64,000 nucleotides of DNA from Callipepla californica brunnescens (taxonomy: Eukaryota > Chordata > Aves > Galliformes > Odontophoridae). The DNA is taken from NCBI GenBank assembly GCA_023055505.1, contig JALIRH010000002.1, positions 16,391,244 through 16,455,243 of the forward strand, given 5' to 3'. Position 1 is the stretch's first letter. Each line of letters opens with the position of its first letter. This document shows positions 10,314 through 24,559 of the stretch, one piece after another. A program made the translations under genes and the position numbers. The notes under the pieces were generated by a model. It did not search any database and was not told the DNA's origin. It saw nothing but the letters and a program-made list of their open reading frames with translations.

Positions 10314-13300
10314 GTTTCCTTTTATCTTCTCACTCAGTGTCTGTTTGTTGTTGTTATTTATTATTATTCTTTTATGCTGCTGTAGTTCATAGTTTTTACA
10401 AGATTTTTTTTGAGAACTGAGATTTTATCTCATTTGTGAGTAGGGGGAAAATTCCACAGTCAGTGTGCACTGTTCTAAGGGCATTGTTTTTGTGAACAGA
10501 ATTTTATTTGCATTGCTGAAAGATGCAGTTTTTTAAAGCTTTATCTTGAGAGACAGTGGATGTTTTGTGAGCCAGTGTATACAAAAATCCACCAGAGACT
10601 CTAAGGACAGAGCTTAGTAAGTAGCCCTATAATCTCCTCTTACGGTTCACAGAGTCAGAGTAGATGTCATGCAGGATACCTGCTACTCTGACAGGAAAAG
10701 GGGACATTTGAAATAATCAGCACTTATAGGCACTGTGTTAAGAATATCTCTGCCTCTCCAGAAATAGATCCTGTAATACTATTCCACTCAGTTAATTGCT
10801 GGAAAGAAAGAAAAAAGCATTTAGGCGTTCGCAATTCTAAATCATCACAGTAAAACTTTTCTGTTGCATAGATTACACTGGACTTGAAACAGCCTGTTTT
10901 AATTTGTGTGTGTTCTTTCATGGAAAGGGAAAAATGAGGTGAAAGGTGTTGTAGTAACTTAGCAGAAGTAATGCTTTTAAAGAATTTCTGCCAGAGACCT
11001 GACCTCCCACTAAACTTTTTAGTATTCAGTGTATGAGCTGAAGCTTGGTCCAGAAAATACTTAAATATGTAAATAACTACTCACGTGAGCACCCCTCGTT
11101 CACCTTAACAGGATTACTCACTGCAGCATAATTACATACACTACAGTATCTTGTCCATGCCTTGGTAATGAAAATGCCTTGGGAGAGCTGACAAGTAAAA
11201 ATAAATAAATAATGAAGCAGCCTTTGTATCTACTTACTTGTAAGATTCCCATTCTTACTCTGACATTTTGACCTGCCAAAACAGAATATTGAGCAATTGG
11301 TGACGCAATTGGTCATGTAAAATGGCACAAACATTACTTCTCTATACAGTCCTTTGATGGATATGTGATTTAACTGTAACAAAAATTTCTATTAAGAATG
11401 ACAATCAGTGAAAATCTAGTGAGGGCTCTTCTAGGTAGGCTAAGGCTTCCTCTCAGCATATTTATTGATAATTATCTCATTTACAAGCTTTGTTTTGTCC
11501 AAACAGCATACAGGACAGAAATATGTTAAAAAAAATGTAAACAACCCTCCCATCCCCCTAAGTCTACTAAAATCTTTAGAAAGAATTTTCTGATCTCTTG
11601 ATAAATTGTGCTCTTTCCATATCTGGCTCTAGAAGGAGAGAAATGACTATCTGTGAACATGTGACTATAAAACAAAATATAACCAAGCGTTTCTTTTTAG
11701 AACTACTTTCCTCAGTTTTTAATATGTTGTTCTGCTTTGGGGAATATTGGGCTGGAAATGAGGGGGTGCCTTTTGAAGAGTAAACCATTTCTTAAGAAAT
11801 TATTTTGCTGTACCTTGGGAGGCTGAGGCAAGCACTGAGAGGAAAATTTGTATCTGTGTTTGTGCACACATGATTTTACTTGAGCAAATTGCCTGCTGAA
11901 TCATGCTTATGAGACTTCACTTATTCTGTGTTTGTCCACTAGAGACTGAACTAAGATCACTGTTTCACTGTGAACTGAACAGGAAGAAAAATGAGTCTCT
12001 GGAGTGCTAAAGTCTGAGTTAGGGTTAGGGCTCTCACACTATGGAAGGAAGTGATTGAGCAGGTAGGAAGCCCAGTGAAAGGGTTTTGTATTGAAGACTC
12101 TTTTCTTCTGCGGTGATTGAAAAACTGGCAGTGGGCAGAACCAGCCCCCCATTCCTCCCAGCCCCCACCCTCTGCTCCATGAAGCCAGCCTTGTGCTCAT
12201 ACCCCATGTGTCAGCTCGCCCTGCAATGAAAGGACCTGTTTCTCTGTGTGATGGAGTGCGGCTCACTCAGAACAAATGAGTCTGATGCAGATCCATTATA
12301 GCATCTCTGAATACTGAGTTTGCTTTGTTGCTGTTGCTCTTACAAAGCGTCTCAGCCATAACTCGCTTCCTTTCAGAAGAAGTGTAATGCTTAAGTGTAA
12401 ATTAATGCATTATGTAGATATCTTATATCTCATACTCTGCATTTGTTTCCCTTCTTTGTCTTTTAATATCAGAGATAACTAGCTATGCACTAATAGCAGT
12501 TTGAAATGCACCTGCTGTGAATAAAATATTGTTATAGAGAGGTCTGTGACTGGAGTGGAATATTTATAGTAAGAAACAGTGTTTGTATTTCAGAATTTGA
12601 GATAAATTCTGATATACATTAAATAAATACTTTTATTAGACTATATAATATATAGAACTTTCACTAAAATTGTACCAATGCTATGTTTTGCAGAGTGTAT
12701 TATTTTCTTAGCATGAATGCCTGCCTGCAATGCTGAAAGAGAATGTATTAAGATAGTTTGTGAAAGCAAGATTTCTTTAACAATTTAAGCAGTATTTTAA
12801 TTTTAAAAAATATTCCATAATATTTACACTAGCAGATTTCTAGAAACTAGAAAATTCTGTTGTTGTTTTAAATGGATTATTACATCCTTGAAATCAAAAG
12901 TGCTTCTTTGATGACCTCCTAGCTTGATTCTAGATGAAACGTGCTTTTTTGGGAGGCTGATTACAGACAACTAAGCCCCAGCCTTGTCCATTACCATTTG
13001 CATATCTGCAATCTGTGTAAGTGCAATTGGCTGGCAAACGAGGGACGCAGCAAAATGCTCTGTGCAGAAACTACTTAGAAGATTATTTGATAAATATTTT
13101 TAGAGGTCTTCCTAGAACTGTTTATTTTAATACCGGATAACTTTCCCCATTGTTTAAGCTTGAGTTTCATTTCTGCAATATGTTTATACTAATAGTTCAA
13201 AACAAACAGTTCATCACATTTTCTTTCCTGCAGTCATTGACTGGCACACTTGATACTGTTTGGTATTTAAATGCTGGGTCCAAGCATTGCCAAAGAGGAG

Positions 13301-14387
13301 TTATATGAATTATTACCATCACGTCTTGCTTAGGAACTTTCTATTGGCTTGGTGAACTTATGTTACCAATGGATCCAGTATACATACAGACTAGATATAC
13401 AGATGAGTGTTTCATATACTCAATCAACATAATGGTAATAGTAGTAAGTGAGCTTTATGTGATCCACTCATTCTTTATTTCTGATCTTTATCTAAACAAA
13501 TACCATAAATTTTTAAAAATGAATGCTTCATAATCTTATACTACACTGAGCTAACACAGACATGTGAACTTGAGTTGAACATAAGCCACGATCAGTCTGA
13601 TTCACTTGGATATAAATTTAGATTTCTTTTTTTATTAGTTTGTCTGTAAATGTTGCTGGCACTTTGCTTCCTTTACCTTTCAAAGTATTCGTCCTGTCAT
13701 CAGATATAAGGGAAGAAGTATAAAAAGATGTGTTGGATTCTGTCATTAAAGAAAGAAATTATGAGCAGTTTTTCTGGAGTGTCTGCATCTCTTTCATTGA
13801 CTGCTTTTATATTCTTAATATATTTTTTAGAAATTGTTTGTCTTGCAGCATCAGCTGTGCTCTTTGTTGACCTCTATATTTTGCAGAAATAGTAATACAA
13901 GTGGTCAATTGGGTTTTAAATATCTGTAGGGCAGTTAGATTTTTAGGAGTACCAGTCACTGTATAGAAGAAACTCTGGAAAGAGTGATGTACACACCCTA
14001 TGTGCTGTAGCTCCATCAAAAATCCATCTCTCTGCCAGTAGGGCCTAGCAATACAGTGAAATAATAACAGTGAGTTCATGTGTGTGGAGTGGCTGGGTTT
14101 TACCTTGGATTATATTTTGTTTTTGGGAGTCGGGAAGACTGCTTACACTCCACTTTTTCTGTGAAGATAGGAAAAATAGAGGCAGAACCTGCCCCAAAGT
14201 GGCCAAGGTCTAGAAGAACACCAGAATATATAAAAATAAACTATATAAATATAGAAGCGACCATAATAAGCAATATTTTCACATCAACAAACCAATACTG
14301 ACGAGTTGAACTATTACATAAAACAAATTAGTAAAATTTTTTAAATGACATGTACTACTCAGTGAATTAGTATATGTAAAAACTAAC

Positions 14388-14429
14388 TTTAAGAAATAAG
14401 AATGTTCGCTTAAGAAATAAGAATGTTCT
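14388..14429. repeat. 21-bp tandem duplication (2 copies)
   Basis: Two adjacent 21-mers share the core TTAAGAAATAAGAATGTTC and differ only at their first and last bases. This is a simple recent slippage or duplication product in the intron. Confidence 0.9.
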
Positions 14430-16695
14430 GACTCTAAGTAAATTCACAACTGCTTCTGAAAAAAGGTTACTTATTTACCTCAAAAAAAGGTATCTTGATC
14501 AGTGATATGCCTGCATTTTAAAATCTTTATTTATCAAACTGTTGAGGACCTTGGGACATTCTGAGAAAAAGATAAAGCTTCAAATGTGGAAATGCCTAAA
14601 AGCTTTACGTTATTGGGGAGTAATATGTTTGACAACATTTTTTGAAGAGGCAGAGGAGTCTGAGAAGTAGACTGAAAGCCAGTCTCACATGTTGCCACAT
14701 TTGGTAGCAAATGATTTAAAACAATAATTCCCATGCTTGGACAGAAGGTTTTCTCATAATGTGCAGTAGAACCTGACTATGTTTATTTTTAGTGATGACT
14801 GTTGTAATTAGGAACTTTCTGGTAACAATAAAATATTACATTAATTAGTCATCAGAACTCTCCAACCAACATGCCCAGTGGGATATCTCATTTGGAGCAC
14901 TGAGACCTTTTCTAGATGAAGACGATATAAATGGCTTGTCAGCTGGAGGGTACTGAGAACTCATCTTTCCCATTCCCTTTTGTGGTTTGGAAGCTATCTC
15001 TCCTTCAGAGGGTTGGGTGCCTTATTAAAAAAAAAAAATCCCCAATGTGGGAAAGTGTAGAGCTGGGTATTTTAGTCCCAAACTTCTGGCCAAAGCCCAG
15101 AGATGAACAAGGTGGGTTTTACTTTGTTACAGGGAATCTCTCAGCTCAGTGTCAGGAGACAGTAGCAGGCCCAGAGGAAAAGCCAGCCATGTTAGCCATC
15201 CTATGGGAGTCCTAACATCTCTTCATGGCCTGGGGAAATCTTCAGCAGCTCACTTCCTGATTTAAATGCCTCAGCTAAGTGGGATGGATTTAAGCTTTAT
15301 TTTCTGTCCGTGGCTGTAGCATAAACTTTCATTGTGGCTGCAGGGAAATCATAAACTTTATGTATTTCTGTTTCCTTTTTCTAACACAGGCATAGTACTA
15401 CTACTAAATTTCACAAGGCTGCTGGGAAGCCTAATGTAAGCGATGTGAGATCAGAGACTCCTTTGAAAATATATTTTTTTGAAAGTGTGGGAATATTTTT
15501 TTTTTTTATTTTTAAGTAGACAAATGCAGTGAATATGAATGTATTGTTAAGAGTATTATTCAGATTGCAGTTGAGTAAAAGGATTACAGGTAAGATAGAT
15601 ATATTCTGCTAAGTGTGGGAATGGTACTCATTTTTAGAGTGTTAAAACCTCCCCAGCAGCTGTTACTCTGTCCAGTGCATATCTAAGATTAATAGGATTG
15701 CAGTTCAGTCTTGAACAGATTTTCATGAAGAACAGTGAGGAACAGTTTTTTGGGCTTGCTTTTATGATTTATTGCAAGTATATCCTGAAAGATGAAGATA
15801 TTTAGCAACCTGTTTGCATTCATCTCTATTTATTTTGCAGCTCAGTTCAGCCTTCTCTGCATTTGCTGTGAGTTGCAAACAAAGAGCGAGTAAATGAGGA
15901 CCTTCCAGAACTACTACTATGGTTTTAGCTGTTTAGTTGTTGACCTCAATTTCAGTACCAGCAGCTCAAGTGTTTTGAATAAACAGCTACTGTCTGTAGA
16001 AGTCTTCCCAGTAGCATGAGGATTTCCTCTCTTGTTAAAAGGTTGAAGTTTGATCAGGAAAAGAGCATTGAAATAGTATCATATTTCATAGGAAGAATTC
16101 TTTTTCTTATGAAACAAGCCATACTTAAACATAAGGTTATTCTTGTGAAACCACATGTGCATATTTTAGATGGTGTTATGAAACACTAGTGTTGAATATT
16201 CAGTTAGAAGGGTAACTTAGAAATGCCATAAATTGTTGCACTTCTGCACTACATTCTTGCTAATGTTAATGCACAATGCTTTTCATTACCTTAGGAAACA
16301 GGTTAATCTAAAACAGTGTAAGTCATTCCCACACTGGGAGAAGTAGCCTACTTTATTTAGCCCTTTAAAAAACTTAAGAAAGTTAAATTAGTGCAACATC
16401 TTTGTCTAAATAAGATCTAACAATAAGGCTATGCTAAACATTGTGCAAGGATGTGGGCATAGACACTAAATACATGATAAATGTGGGGTCAGCTGGAAAG
16501 ATGCCCAAATTAAATTTCCAAGTATTTTTAAAAATGGTTTGCATTTGGGATTAAAAAAATAAGTAAATAAACAAAAATAAGTTGAGATAATTTTATCATT
16601 CCTCTAAGGAAGTCACGTAGAAAAGTAGTGTTCAAGTGTATATTGTAGCTTCGAGGCTAAGGTCTTATACTTCTCTGACAGCTTCTAGCAGTAGG

Positions 16696-16725
16696 AAAAA
16701 CAAAACAAAACAAAACAAAAAAAAA
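16696..16725. repeat. (AAAAC)n microsatellite
   Basis: Four near-perfect AAAAC units followed by an A run. Confidence 0.9.
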
Positions 16726-19700
16726 TACACAATCAATAAGTAAAGTGTTATAAACTAATTTGAGAACAGTTCTAGTTTGATAGTGGAATTTGTATGCCTT
16801 TAATAAGGTATTTTAAATGTCTGTTATATGGTAGCACATGGTCATTCATATTATCTGTTATTAATTCCATTCTTAAAAGAGAAAGAAATAAGATTAAAAT
16901 GCAGATGCTATTACTTGTAGATAGAAAATCTGTACTGAAATTCTAGGAGCAAAATGAGGCTGTTTGAAAATTCTGTGAGAAGAACACAGAAGTCCTCCCC
17001 AGTGCCTGAATGGGTGCACACATACGCACGTGCACATACGCATGTGAATGCATTTAGATTTTGGAGTGTCTTGTGCTAAGATGCACAAAAGTCCTTTTCT
17101 AATGTTCTGGCTTAAGTCCATTTCAGCATTTTAAGCCTACTTATCTTCTATTAGAAGTTTTGTTTTAAAGCATTCTCCGTAGCTATAATTTCACTGTTTT
17201 TCAAAGAGTAAGTTTTTACTTTGTGTTTGGCAGGGATCTCTTAAAGTTTAGGTAATTGTTAAATTCCTGCTTTGGATAGCTCCTGAAACTGATCTGTAGG
17301 TTCAAAAAAAAAAAAAAAATCTACATAGAAGAGTTGATGGCAGGATGTATTTCTGCATACTAATTGTGCAATAATTCTGTGTGAATGAGTACTCATTCTG
17401 CGCTGCCTGGAAATTATGTATGTATTCATCCTTGTCTTTTCCATATTCCAAGAAAGTTTGTACACTTGGGAAAAATATTGACTACTAATACTGCCCATCC
17501 CATATAGGTTTCTGGCCCTATATGCACGGCAAACCTGGTTGTGCTTTGTGTCCTTATAGAATAAAGCTGATCAGAATGTGTGCATGGCATCTGCTTCTTT
17601 AATAGGGAGTGGCATAATTATATATTTCTTATTTTCCTCACATCTTCAGGGAATTTTTGTTTATCAGAGTAAATTCCTGCCATCTGGTTTATTTTGTCTG
17701 GTTGTCCTAATGCAAATCGTGTACCAGGCTGCAAGGGGACAACCAAAATCCACTTGTTCCACTTAGCAGACTTGCCTTCTGATTCTATCCTGCCCAAGGC
17801 TCTGTTCTGGCGTTCTTTATTCTCTCTCTGGACCAAAGAGGCAAACAAGCTTGAGAGATTTTCCTAGAGATAGGATCAGCTCTGAACAACTCTGCCAGGA
17901 CATTAGAGCAAGGCTAGATTGCTGTGGGAGAACACTGCAAAAAGAATAAGCAGAGGACCTTAGAAGGCAATTTGCCTCCTCTTGACAGCACAGCTTCTTT
18001 CGCACTACAGCATAAGTAATCAGATTGGTACTAATCAATTTGGAACCCAACAGCTATCTCTGTTGCAGGCTGATAATGCCATTTATAGACTGATTCTGCC
18101 TCCTTTCAAAACCAAACTTAAAGGCTTTCCATGTGCAAGAGGATTTACTTGAAAGATAGAATCTATGTTATAAAACATGTCTTCAGGTTCACATCATTTA
18201 GGAAGCCAGGCTTTTATTTTCCTCTTCCTGGAGTTTACAGACAAAGGTACAGCTACCATTTAGGTGCACCTTCCCACTATTTTATATGTTACAACAAATT
18301 TTCAGCCATTCTCAATGATTCCTGACCTTCAATATGGTAATTTACCTCCCTGACTGTGGGTGAAAATATTCTGAATTTCAATGTGTAGTTTCATATTTTG
18401 TATTTAATGTATTTCAAACCCTCTGAACACATTTTAAATATGCATAAAAATGAAAACAGCAGTTGTAATGCAATCTCTGAGAAGATTTTATATTTACCTT
18501 TAAGATAATGAAAGACCTCTAGGCCATATTATTTATAAAAATTCTAAAGTTGTCGAGTCAGGTTTATAAAAGAAGTTTATTTTTTCTTTTTGAATCTCAT
18601 CCACAAATACAGTTTTGAGCAATGAAGATTGAGAGGAAAATAGTTTTGTTAAATGTTTTTTTTTTTTTTGTTTTTTGTTTTTTTCCTGAGAACTGTATAG
18701 AACATATTTTTTCTTGGTTCAAACCACCTATGGCTGAACTTGATGGGCTAATTTTCACTATCTTGCATTCAGATTCAAAAAGTTTTAGTAATAACTGTCT
18801 TCTGGGAGTTTCCATGCAAAAATCTTTGCAGAAGATAGGAAAGATCCTTTTAAAAAAATTTCTCATAATCTCAATATGTAATTGTAAATAATAAGGAGCA
18901 TAGTATTATGGTCCTTCACAATCCTTTCACTTCTCCATTCTAAGCAATAAGACTGTGCAGGTAACAAGGACCTTCAGATTTCACTTCATAAAACTAATAT
19001 TTTCTATGAAATATCTATCTGGAAATGGTTTGACACTTCTGAAATCTCTCAGAAACGCTTTATATAGCACCTGATTCTCTGAAGTCTCCTCCAACACCAA
19101 ATAGCTCAATGAAGAATTATACAGTCTTTGAAATTTAGGCATTCATACGTAGATAAAAGTGGCTTAATTGAGGATTTAGGATCACTGCCATAAACTACTA
19201 AGTATATTTATGGGCATCATAATTAAATATTTACCCTCTACAGTCTTAATTCATCATGAAATTCCTGTGGCCTTCTAGGCCACATCAGCAAGTTAACATA
19301 GTGATGGGTAGCCCCCAAACCATGATGTGTTTGGTGCTGTGCCTGGAATTTTGAGGATCTGCTTAAAGGGAGAACTGCTCAAAGAAATGACTTAATCTCT
19401 TCCTGAATGAACTATTCCCCTTTATTTCTTGGCTAAGACTTCATACTTCACTCTGTGTGTGACTTGCCATTGCAGAGATAAATGGTCAAGGGCCACCTAT
19501 CTTTCCTGCGTCACTTATACCGTGTTAATGGGAAAGGCCATCAATGCTCTGGGACAAAGTTTTTGTGTGTTACTATTTTTGTAAGGAGGAGATATGGACT
19601 GCAAAATTCTCTATCACTTTAGCCCATTAACTAGAGACGATGATTAAGGTTGTTTCTCTTTGCATTTTTCTTGAATGATCCAGTCTGATCTCTTGGCTTT

Positions 19701-21346
19701 TACAAGAACTCCAGCTGATTCATTACATGTGCTTCTGTCTATTTCTGTGATGTTGTATACCTCCAGTATAACTCAACTGTTTTGGCTCCTGGCTTCATGT
19801 CAGTTGCTTAAGAATAATTTGTACCTGTTACAATGCCAGATTTCTATGCAGGGAAGCTGTCATGATTTGTCATCTGAATTAAAGAGTCACCCGGCAGAAG
19901 AGGTCTTTGGTAAGCACTAACAGCATTTAAGGTGAGGGATGATTACAACACAGTAAAATCAATAATCATTGGTGAAGAAAAAAAAAGTACTCTGCTCTAA
20001 AGACAAAATGTACAAAATATGATGCTTGGGCAAACTATGCGCAGTGTTTGTGATGAATTTGTGGCTCAGGTAAGCTATAAGTGAAATATGAATATATGTA
20101 GCTTTTTCAATTGCTTTTTTATGACTTTGAATATTTATGGCACAGGTAACTTACAAAAAATTTAAGATAAACTTATAACTATGGACTGTTACCTCTTGGA
20201 AAGGGTCATCTCAGTGAAAGTGTAAAGAACCTGAATTATCAGGTATCAGTGACAGAAAGATGGCAAGAGTTAACTCTCCAAAAGATTGTGAGAGCTAAAT
20301 TTGAGATGGCACTTCAGAACAAGAAGCCAGCCTATTTGAGGTTGATAAAAGGATTCTTTAGAAGGCTGTTAAAAATGGTGGAGGTTGCTGTTGTAATCCA
20401 TAAATTTTTGAGTTGCTCAGGGTAGCAACATGTTAACAAGCACACAGATTAAAATAACTTTTCCTGTGATAGAAAAGGGGCAAAAATTACTCTGGTGTAC
20501 AGCATGTTCAATAAAGTACCCTGAAGCAATGAAGCTGTACGTTGTTTACTGACTGTTTGCCTCTATAACTATCATAATACTATACGTTTCAGAAGTAATA
20601 CAATTGGCTTGAGAACTAAATCATCATAGCTGAGGAATGTTTTGAAAAAAACACTTCTTTCTTCTTTTTTTTTATTTTTATTTTTGTAAATACAGAAGAT
20701 TGGTCTTTCTAAATATAAGAATAAAGGAATAAGAGACAAGGGAGATGTTCAAGTTTTAAAGAGAAAACTGTGAAGTCTCAAAGTTTTGGTGGCTATTAAA
20801 GTATGTGAAATACAGACTAGCCCCAGCTGAAGTTGAATAGAACCAGAATGCCATTTGTGGCAGTGTGTACAGTCACCAATATGTTACTGTCCTACAGGAA
20901 TGCTCTCACTATTATCAAAGAGAACCTCAGAGGCAATGTTTGCCTTTGTTGCATGTATTTGACCATTAAGTGAAGAAAGGAAAAAGTGGCCATGATGGCA
21001 CATGATGTGCAAGCCATTGAAAAGTCTTAAAAATGTTGTCAAAGTAAACTTGTCAGTTATACAGGGAATTAATGAATAATGTATTTAAATGTTTAAACAA
21101 TATATTTACATATTGTCTTTTAAAGTACAATGAATGGATGGATCAACACTAAGGAGTTATAAAATTAAACACAGATAGAAGTAAAAAGATTTGTCTGGAA
21201 GACAAAGATGCTTGATTATATTTCTTTAATACTAAACCAGCAAGCCAAAAACCACCATTTTTCACCTTGTACTGTACTGCCTCCCAGTGTTCCCTATTCT
21301 ATGAACCCTAGAAACAATGACAAAAATGCTCCTTGATCCGGGATTT

Positions 21347-21374
21347 AAAAACAAAAAACAAACAAAAAAAAAAC
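21347..21374. repeat. A-rich simple repeat with interspersed C
   Basis: About 27 bases of A broken by single C residues. No transposon 3' end is attached to it that I can recognise. Confidence 0.8.
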
Positions 21375-22300
21375 CAACAGATTTGCACTCCTACACATCT
21401 TGGAAACATTTAGTAATTTGGCCACTGACCCCACGGGGTATTTCCTAGAAGCAGAATTGAGCAACAGTGAAATTGTCATGCTGTTATGGGCATGAAGATA
21501 TGACATGGATACTTGATTTGTAAAATATGATCCATGATGTGACAATTTTTCCTTTTTCATGCTTTTTTAAAGACTACTTCAATATTTTCATTTATTATTT
21601 CACTGCCAAGATCATGGAGCTCTTGTGAAATTACAATAATAAATATTTGGTCCATTGACATTAGATTTAACATTGAAAATTTTTTTTTCTGGGCTAAAAT
21701 TCACCAAAATAGAACACTGGAAATGTGTTTCAGGGTAAATTTTTCATTTGTATTCTTAATTTTCAAGCTGACTGCCTTCAGTGTTAGTTATGTCAGTGTG
21801 GTTTTGAATGCTGTCATGTTTTCTGTTCCATAATACAGTCATTCTGAAAGCCTATAAGCAAGTTGCAGTATTATTTTTAGAGTATTACTCATAATGCAAT
21901 GCAAGCTTTATATTATGAGACAGCTCCACGTTCTAAGTGGAATTGCCTGGTGATTTTTCTAACAGAGTGCATATTATATTTGTTTTTGTTACTATCAGAC
22001 TTTGTCTGGTATTGCTATCACATGTTTTCCAGGTGTTGCCTCCATCCACCCTTTACCAAAAAGTAGGACTAGAAAAAACAATAATATCCCATGGGAGCAT
22101 AAACCCAGAGGAGGCTTTCAACACATTCCACAGAATCAAGCCATTATCATTAAGTAGTCTCGAGAGAACTAGGAACTGGAAGAAATGGTCTCTTGACTCT
22201 CACCCGGAGTGTGATGCTAATGAGTTACTGTGCTTCTTGGCCTGATGCTGCTCAGAGTGAATCAGTGGTAAAAATCTGAGCTCAGTTCCTGTCCAGGAAA

Positions 22301-22311
22301 GGGAATTTCCC
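22301..22311. promoter_or_regulatory. Candidate NF-kappaB site (palindromic)
   Basis: GGGAATTTCCC is a perfectly symmetrical kappaB motif, within ANGPT1 intron 1 about 12 kb after the donor. A second site lies 200 bases downstream. Sequence match only; occupancy is unknown. Confidence 0.3.
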
Positions 22312-22510
22312 AGTCTTGGACACACTGAGCTGAAGGTGACCCTTTGCCCCTTCCTTCCCACGATGCTTCCATGGATGGCAGAAATGCCAGGTCCATTACT
22401 TGGCCCTTTGGACAAAAGTCCTCAACACTTCTCTGCCTTATTGTAAGGGGATTTCTGAACGGTACGGGGCTGATTTCAGTTCTGTCTGGACAAACCTCCT
22501 TGGCAGAACA

Positions 22511-22520
22511 GGAAATTCCC
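22511..22520. promoter_or_regulatory. Second candidate NF-kappaB site
   Basis: GGAAATTCCC fits the GGRRNNYYCC pattern and pairs with the site at 22301 inside the same locally GC-richer patch. Sequence match only. Confidence 0.25.
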
Positions 22521-23594
22521 AGAGGGTCAGGAGGAATTTTAAAGGGCTGGAGGGGTATGTTGCAAAATGCTAGCCTGGCAACCACAGAGACTGAAGTCTG
22601 TTATTTATAGAAGAGCAGAGGCAGAAAACAGATGGTGTGCTTCCTCACAATATGCTCTACAATCCCTGCATTGTGTCAGCATAAATTTGTGGGGTACCAC
22701 ATCAAGTACTGAGATGATAGCTTGGTCTCTATCCCCAGCCATTTACTCCCTTCACATGCCTAGATAGATACCAGCTAATGCCACATGCAGTATCATTTTA
22801 TAATACAAAAAGATCACTTTTAGAAAGTCTTGGAGCCACACTGTAGATCAGAAATTGTGTCAAGAGCATCAGTGAAGCAATGCCAGTGTCAAACTGCTGC
22901 AGCTAATAGGGGGCTCATGCCCAGTCTATGAGAAGCAGACAAATTTCAAAACTATTTTTTTTGTGTTCATTTTAGTGCAGGATTTTCTGTGCAGCTTTCA
23001 TTGTATGCACAGGCTTCTCCCAGCATTCCTCAGTCCTGAAAGTAGGATGCGTGTCTCATGAGAATAATATTATAAAGAGATTTTCAGTATTTCCTTTTTT
23101 GTTCATACCAGAAAGAACACCACTGCAACTTTGTTAGCAATGTTTTTTTCAGCATTCCTTTTTCCGTTCCTACCAAACACCAAAAAAGAACTGAAATATC
23201 AGTTGATAATTAAGCTCTTCAAGTGCTCTGGTAGATTATTTTAATTTTGGTTTCTATGTCACTTGTCCAGTGGGCTTTTTCAGTTTTTATTTTCCTGAAG
23301 TTGACAGGAAATGCTTTGTTTCTTTCATGAAAGTGTTTTAAAACACAGTAATCCTTTTTGTTGAGGTTTTCTGGAGATTAATTGGGCATTGCTTTGAGAC
23401 ATTTCTGTGACAGCATTTCTCCATGGCAGATATAATCTATCTAGAGATCTTTCAACTGGAAAGCTTGAGACCTCAGATAAAGGGAGCTTTCTGACAGGGC
23501 AATGCTTCCAAATCAAAATTTTGTGGTTTTCTTCCATAAACTTAGAATTTTGTACTAAATAATGTCAGATGACTTGTTTTTGTCTACTTTTGTT

Positions 23595-23640
23595 GTTTTA
23601 TTGTTTATAACACTATTGTTTTGTTGTTTATAACACTATT
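23595..23640. repeat. 23-bp tandem duplication (2 copies)
   Basis: Two adjacent 23-mers, each GTTTT(A/G) followed by TTGTTTATAACACTATT, differ at one base. An A16 run starts 11 bases later. Confidence 0.92.
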
Positions 23641-23929
23641 TTCCTTTTATTAAAAAAAAAAAAAAAACAACGGAGCTTTTCTGAAACTGAAAGAAATGTC
23701 ACTGGAAGACATTTTCTTGCTGATAAAGAGAATATCAGCAGACTGCTACTAAGTCACTGCTTTAAGACAGATTTGAAGAAAAGTAGAATCAAGTTCCAGT
23801 ATTATACTGAGATATGAAGGAGAAGCCTATGTGCAAAATCTATGTCCAGGCATGGCTAAGATGTAATAAAAGAGATACACTGTATTGGTGTCATCCTGTT
23901 TATCTGGGAACAGTTGCTTCTGCAGTTTC

Positions 23930-23950
23930 TTTTTTTTTTTTTTTTTTTTT
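23930..23950. repeat. T21 homopolymer
   Basis: Twenty-one consecutive T, the longest pure homopolymer noticed in the window. Open frames running through it on either strand are artefacts. Confidence 0.9.
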
Positions 23951-24559
23951 CCTTCTTGAAGAAGATAGAGAGAATATGCATGTGGAATGTTGTTGATATA
24001 GAAAAGATTATGCAAACCGTTCCCACTGAACTAGAGACATCTGAGTTCAAAGAGAACTGTTTGTAACTGCCCTTGTTTTAGATTTAATTAAGAAAAAATT
24101 CTTTTAGTTGTCTAATTTAGTTTATACTAAAGGAAAAAAAAAAAAGCAAACGTTTGCAAAACAGTCATCAGACTACATAAGATAAAGTTCCTTTCGTAAC
24201 TATGAGGTGAATTAAATACGTAGATCCATGCTGAACGTGTGATAATATTCCACTGATTGGTTTAGTAATATGCTAGAAATACCTGTCTGGCTGTTGCACA
24301 GACTATCTGAAAACTGGGGTTCTTTTTTTTTTTTTTTGGAACTTAGTGGAGTCTGCATCTCTCAACTGATAGGAGTGTATGTCATCCTTCTGGCATCTTC
24401 TGATGATACAGTCTGCTAATACTGTATGCCAGTGCATTTTATCTTTGTTATTTCTACACTGCCACTTGCTGGCATAAGACCTTACTGTAAAGGTGACCAG
24501 ATAAAATGTAAAATATGAGAAAAGCCACTAGGATAGAATCTGCTTGTTCTCTCAAGTAC

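Larger units (their letters stand above)
10314..24559. other. Intron 1, first 14 kb, no gene or CR1 seen
   Basis: AT-rich intron with no frame longer than about 107 codons and no recognisable transposon. Notable items are listed separately: a 21-bp tandem pair at 14388, (AAAAC)n at 16696, A/T homopolymers (for example 17304-17319, 23652-23667), two kappaB-like sites at 22301 and 22511, and a 23-bp tandem pair at 23595. A moderately GC-richer patch lies at about 22250-22620. Confidence 0.55.

Noticed and set aside
11813..11832. Alu-like phrase CTTGGGAGGCTGAGGCA
   Set aside because: Only about 17 bases match; nothing before or after fits Alu, which is primate-specific. Coincidence.
12019..12030. 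Two TTAGGG units (telomere-like)
   Set aside because: Two units are too few to be an interstitial telomere; another short match near 46151 shows how common it is.
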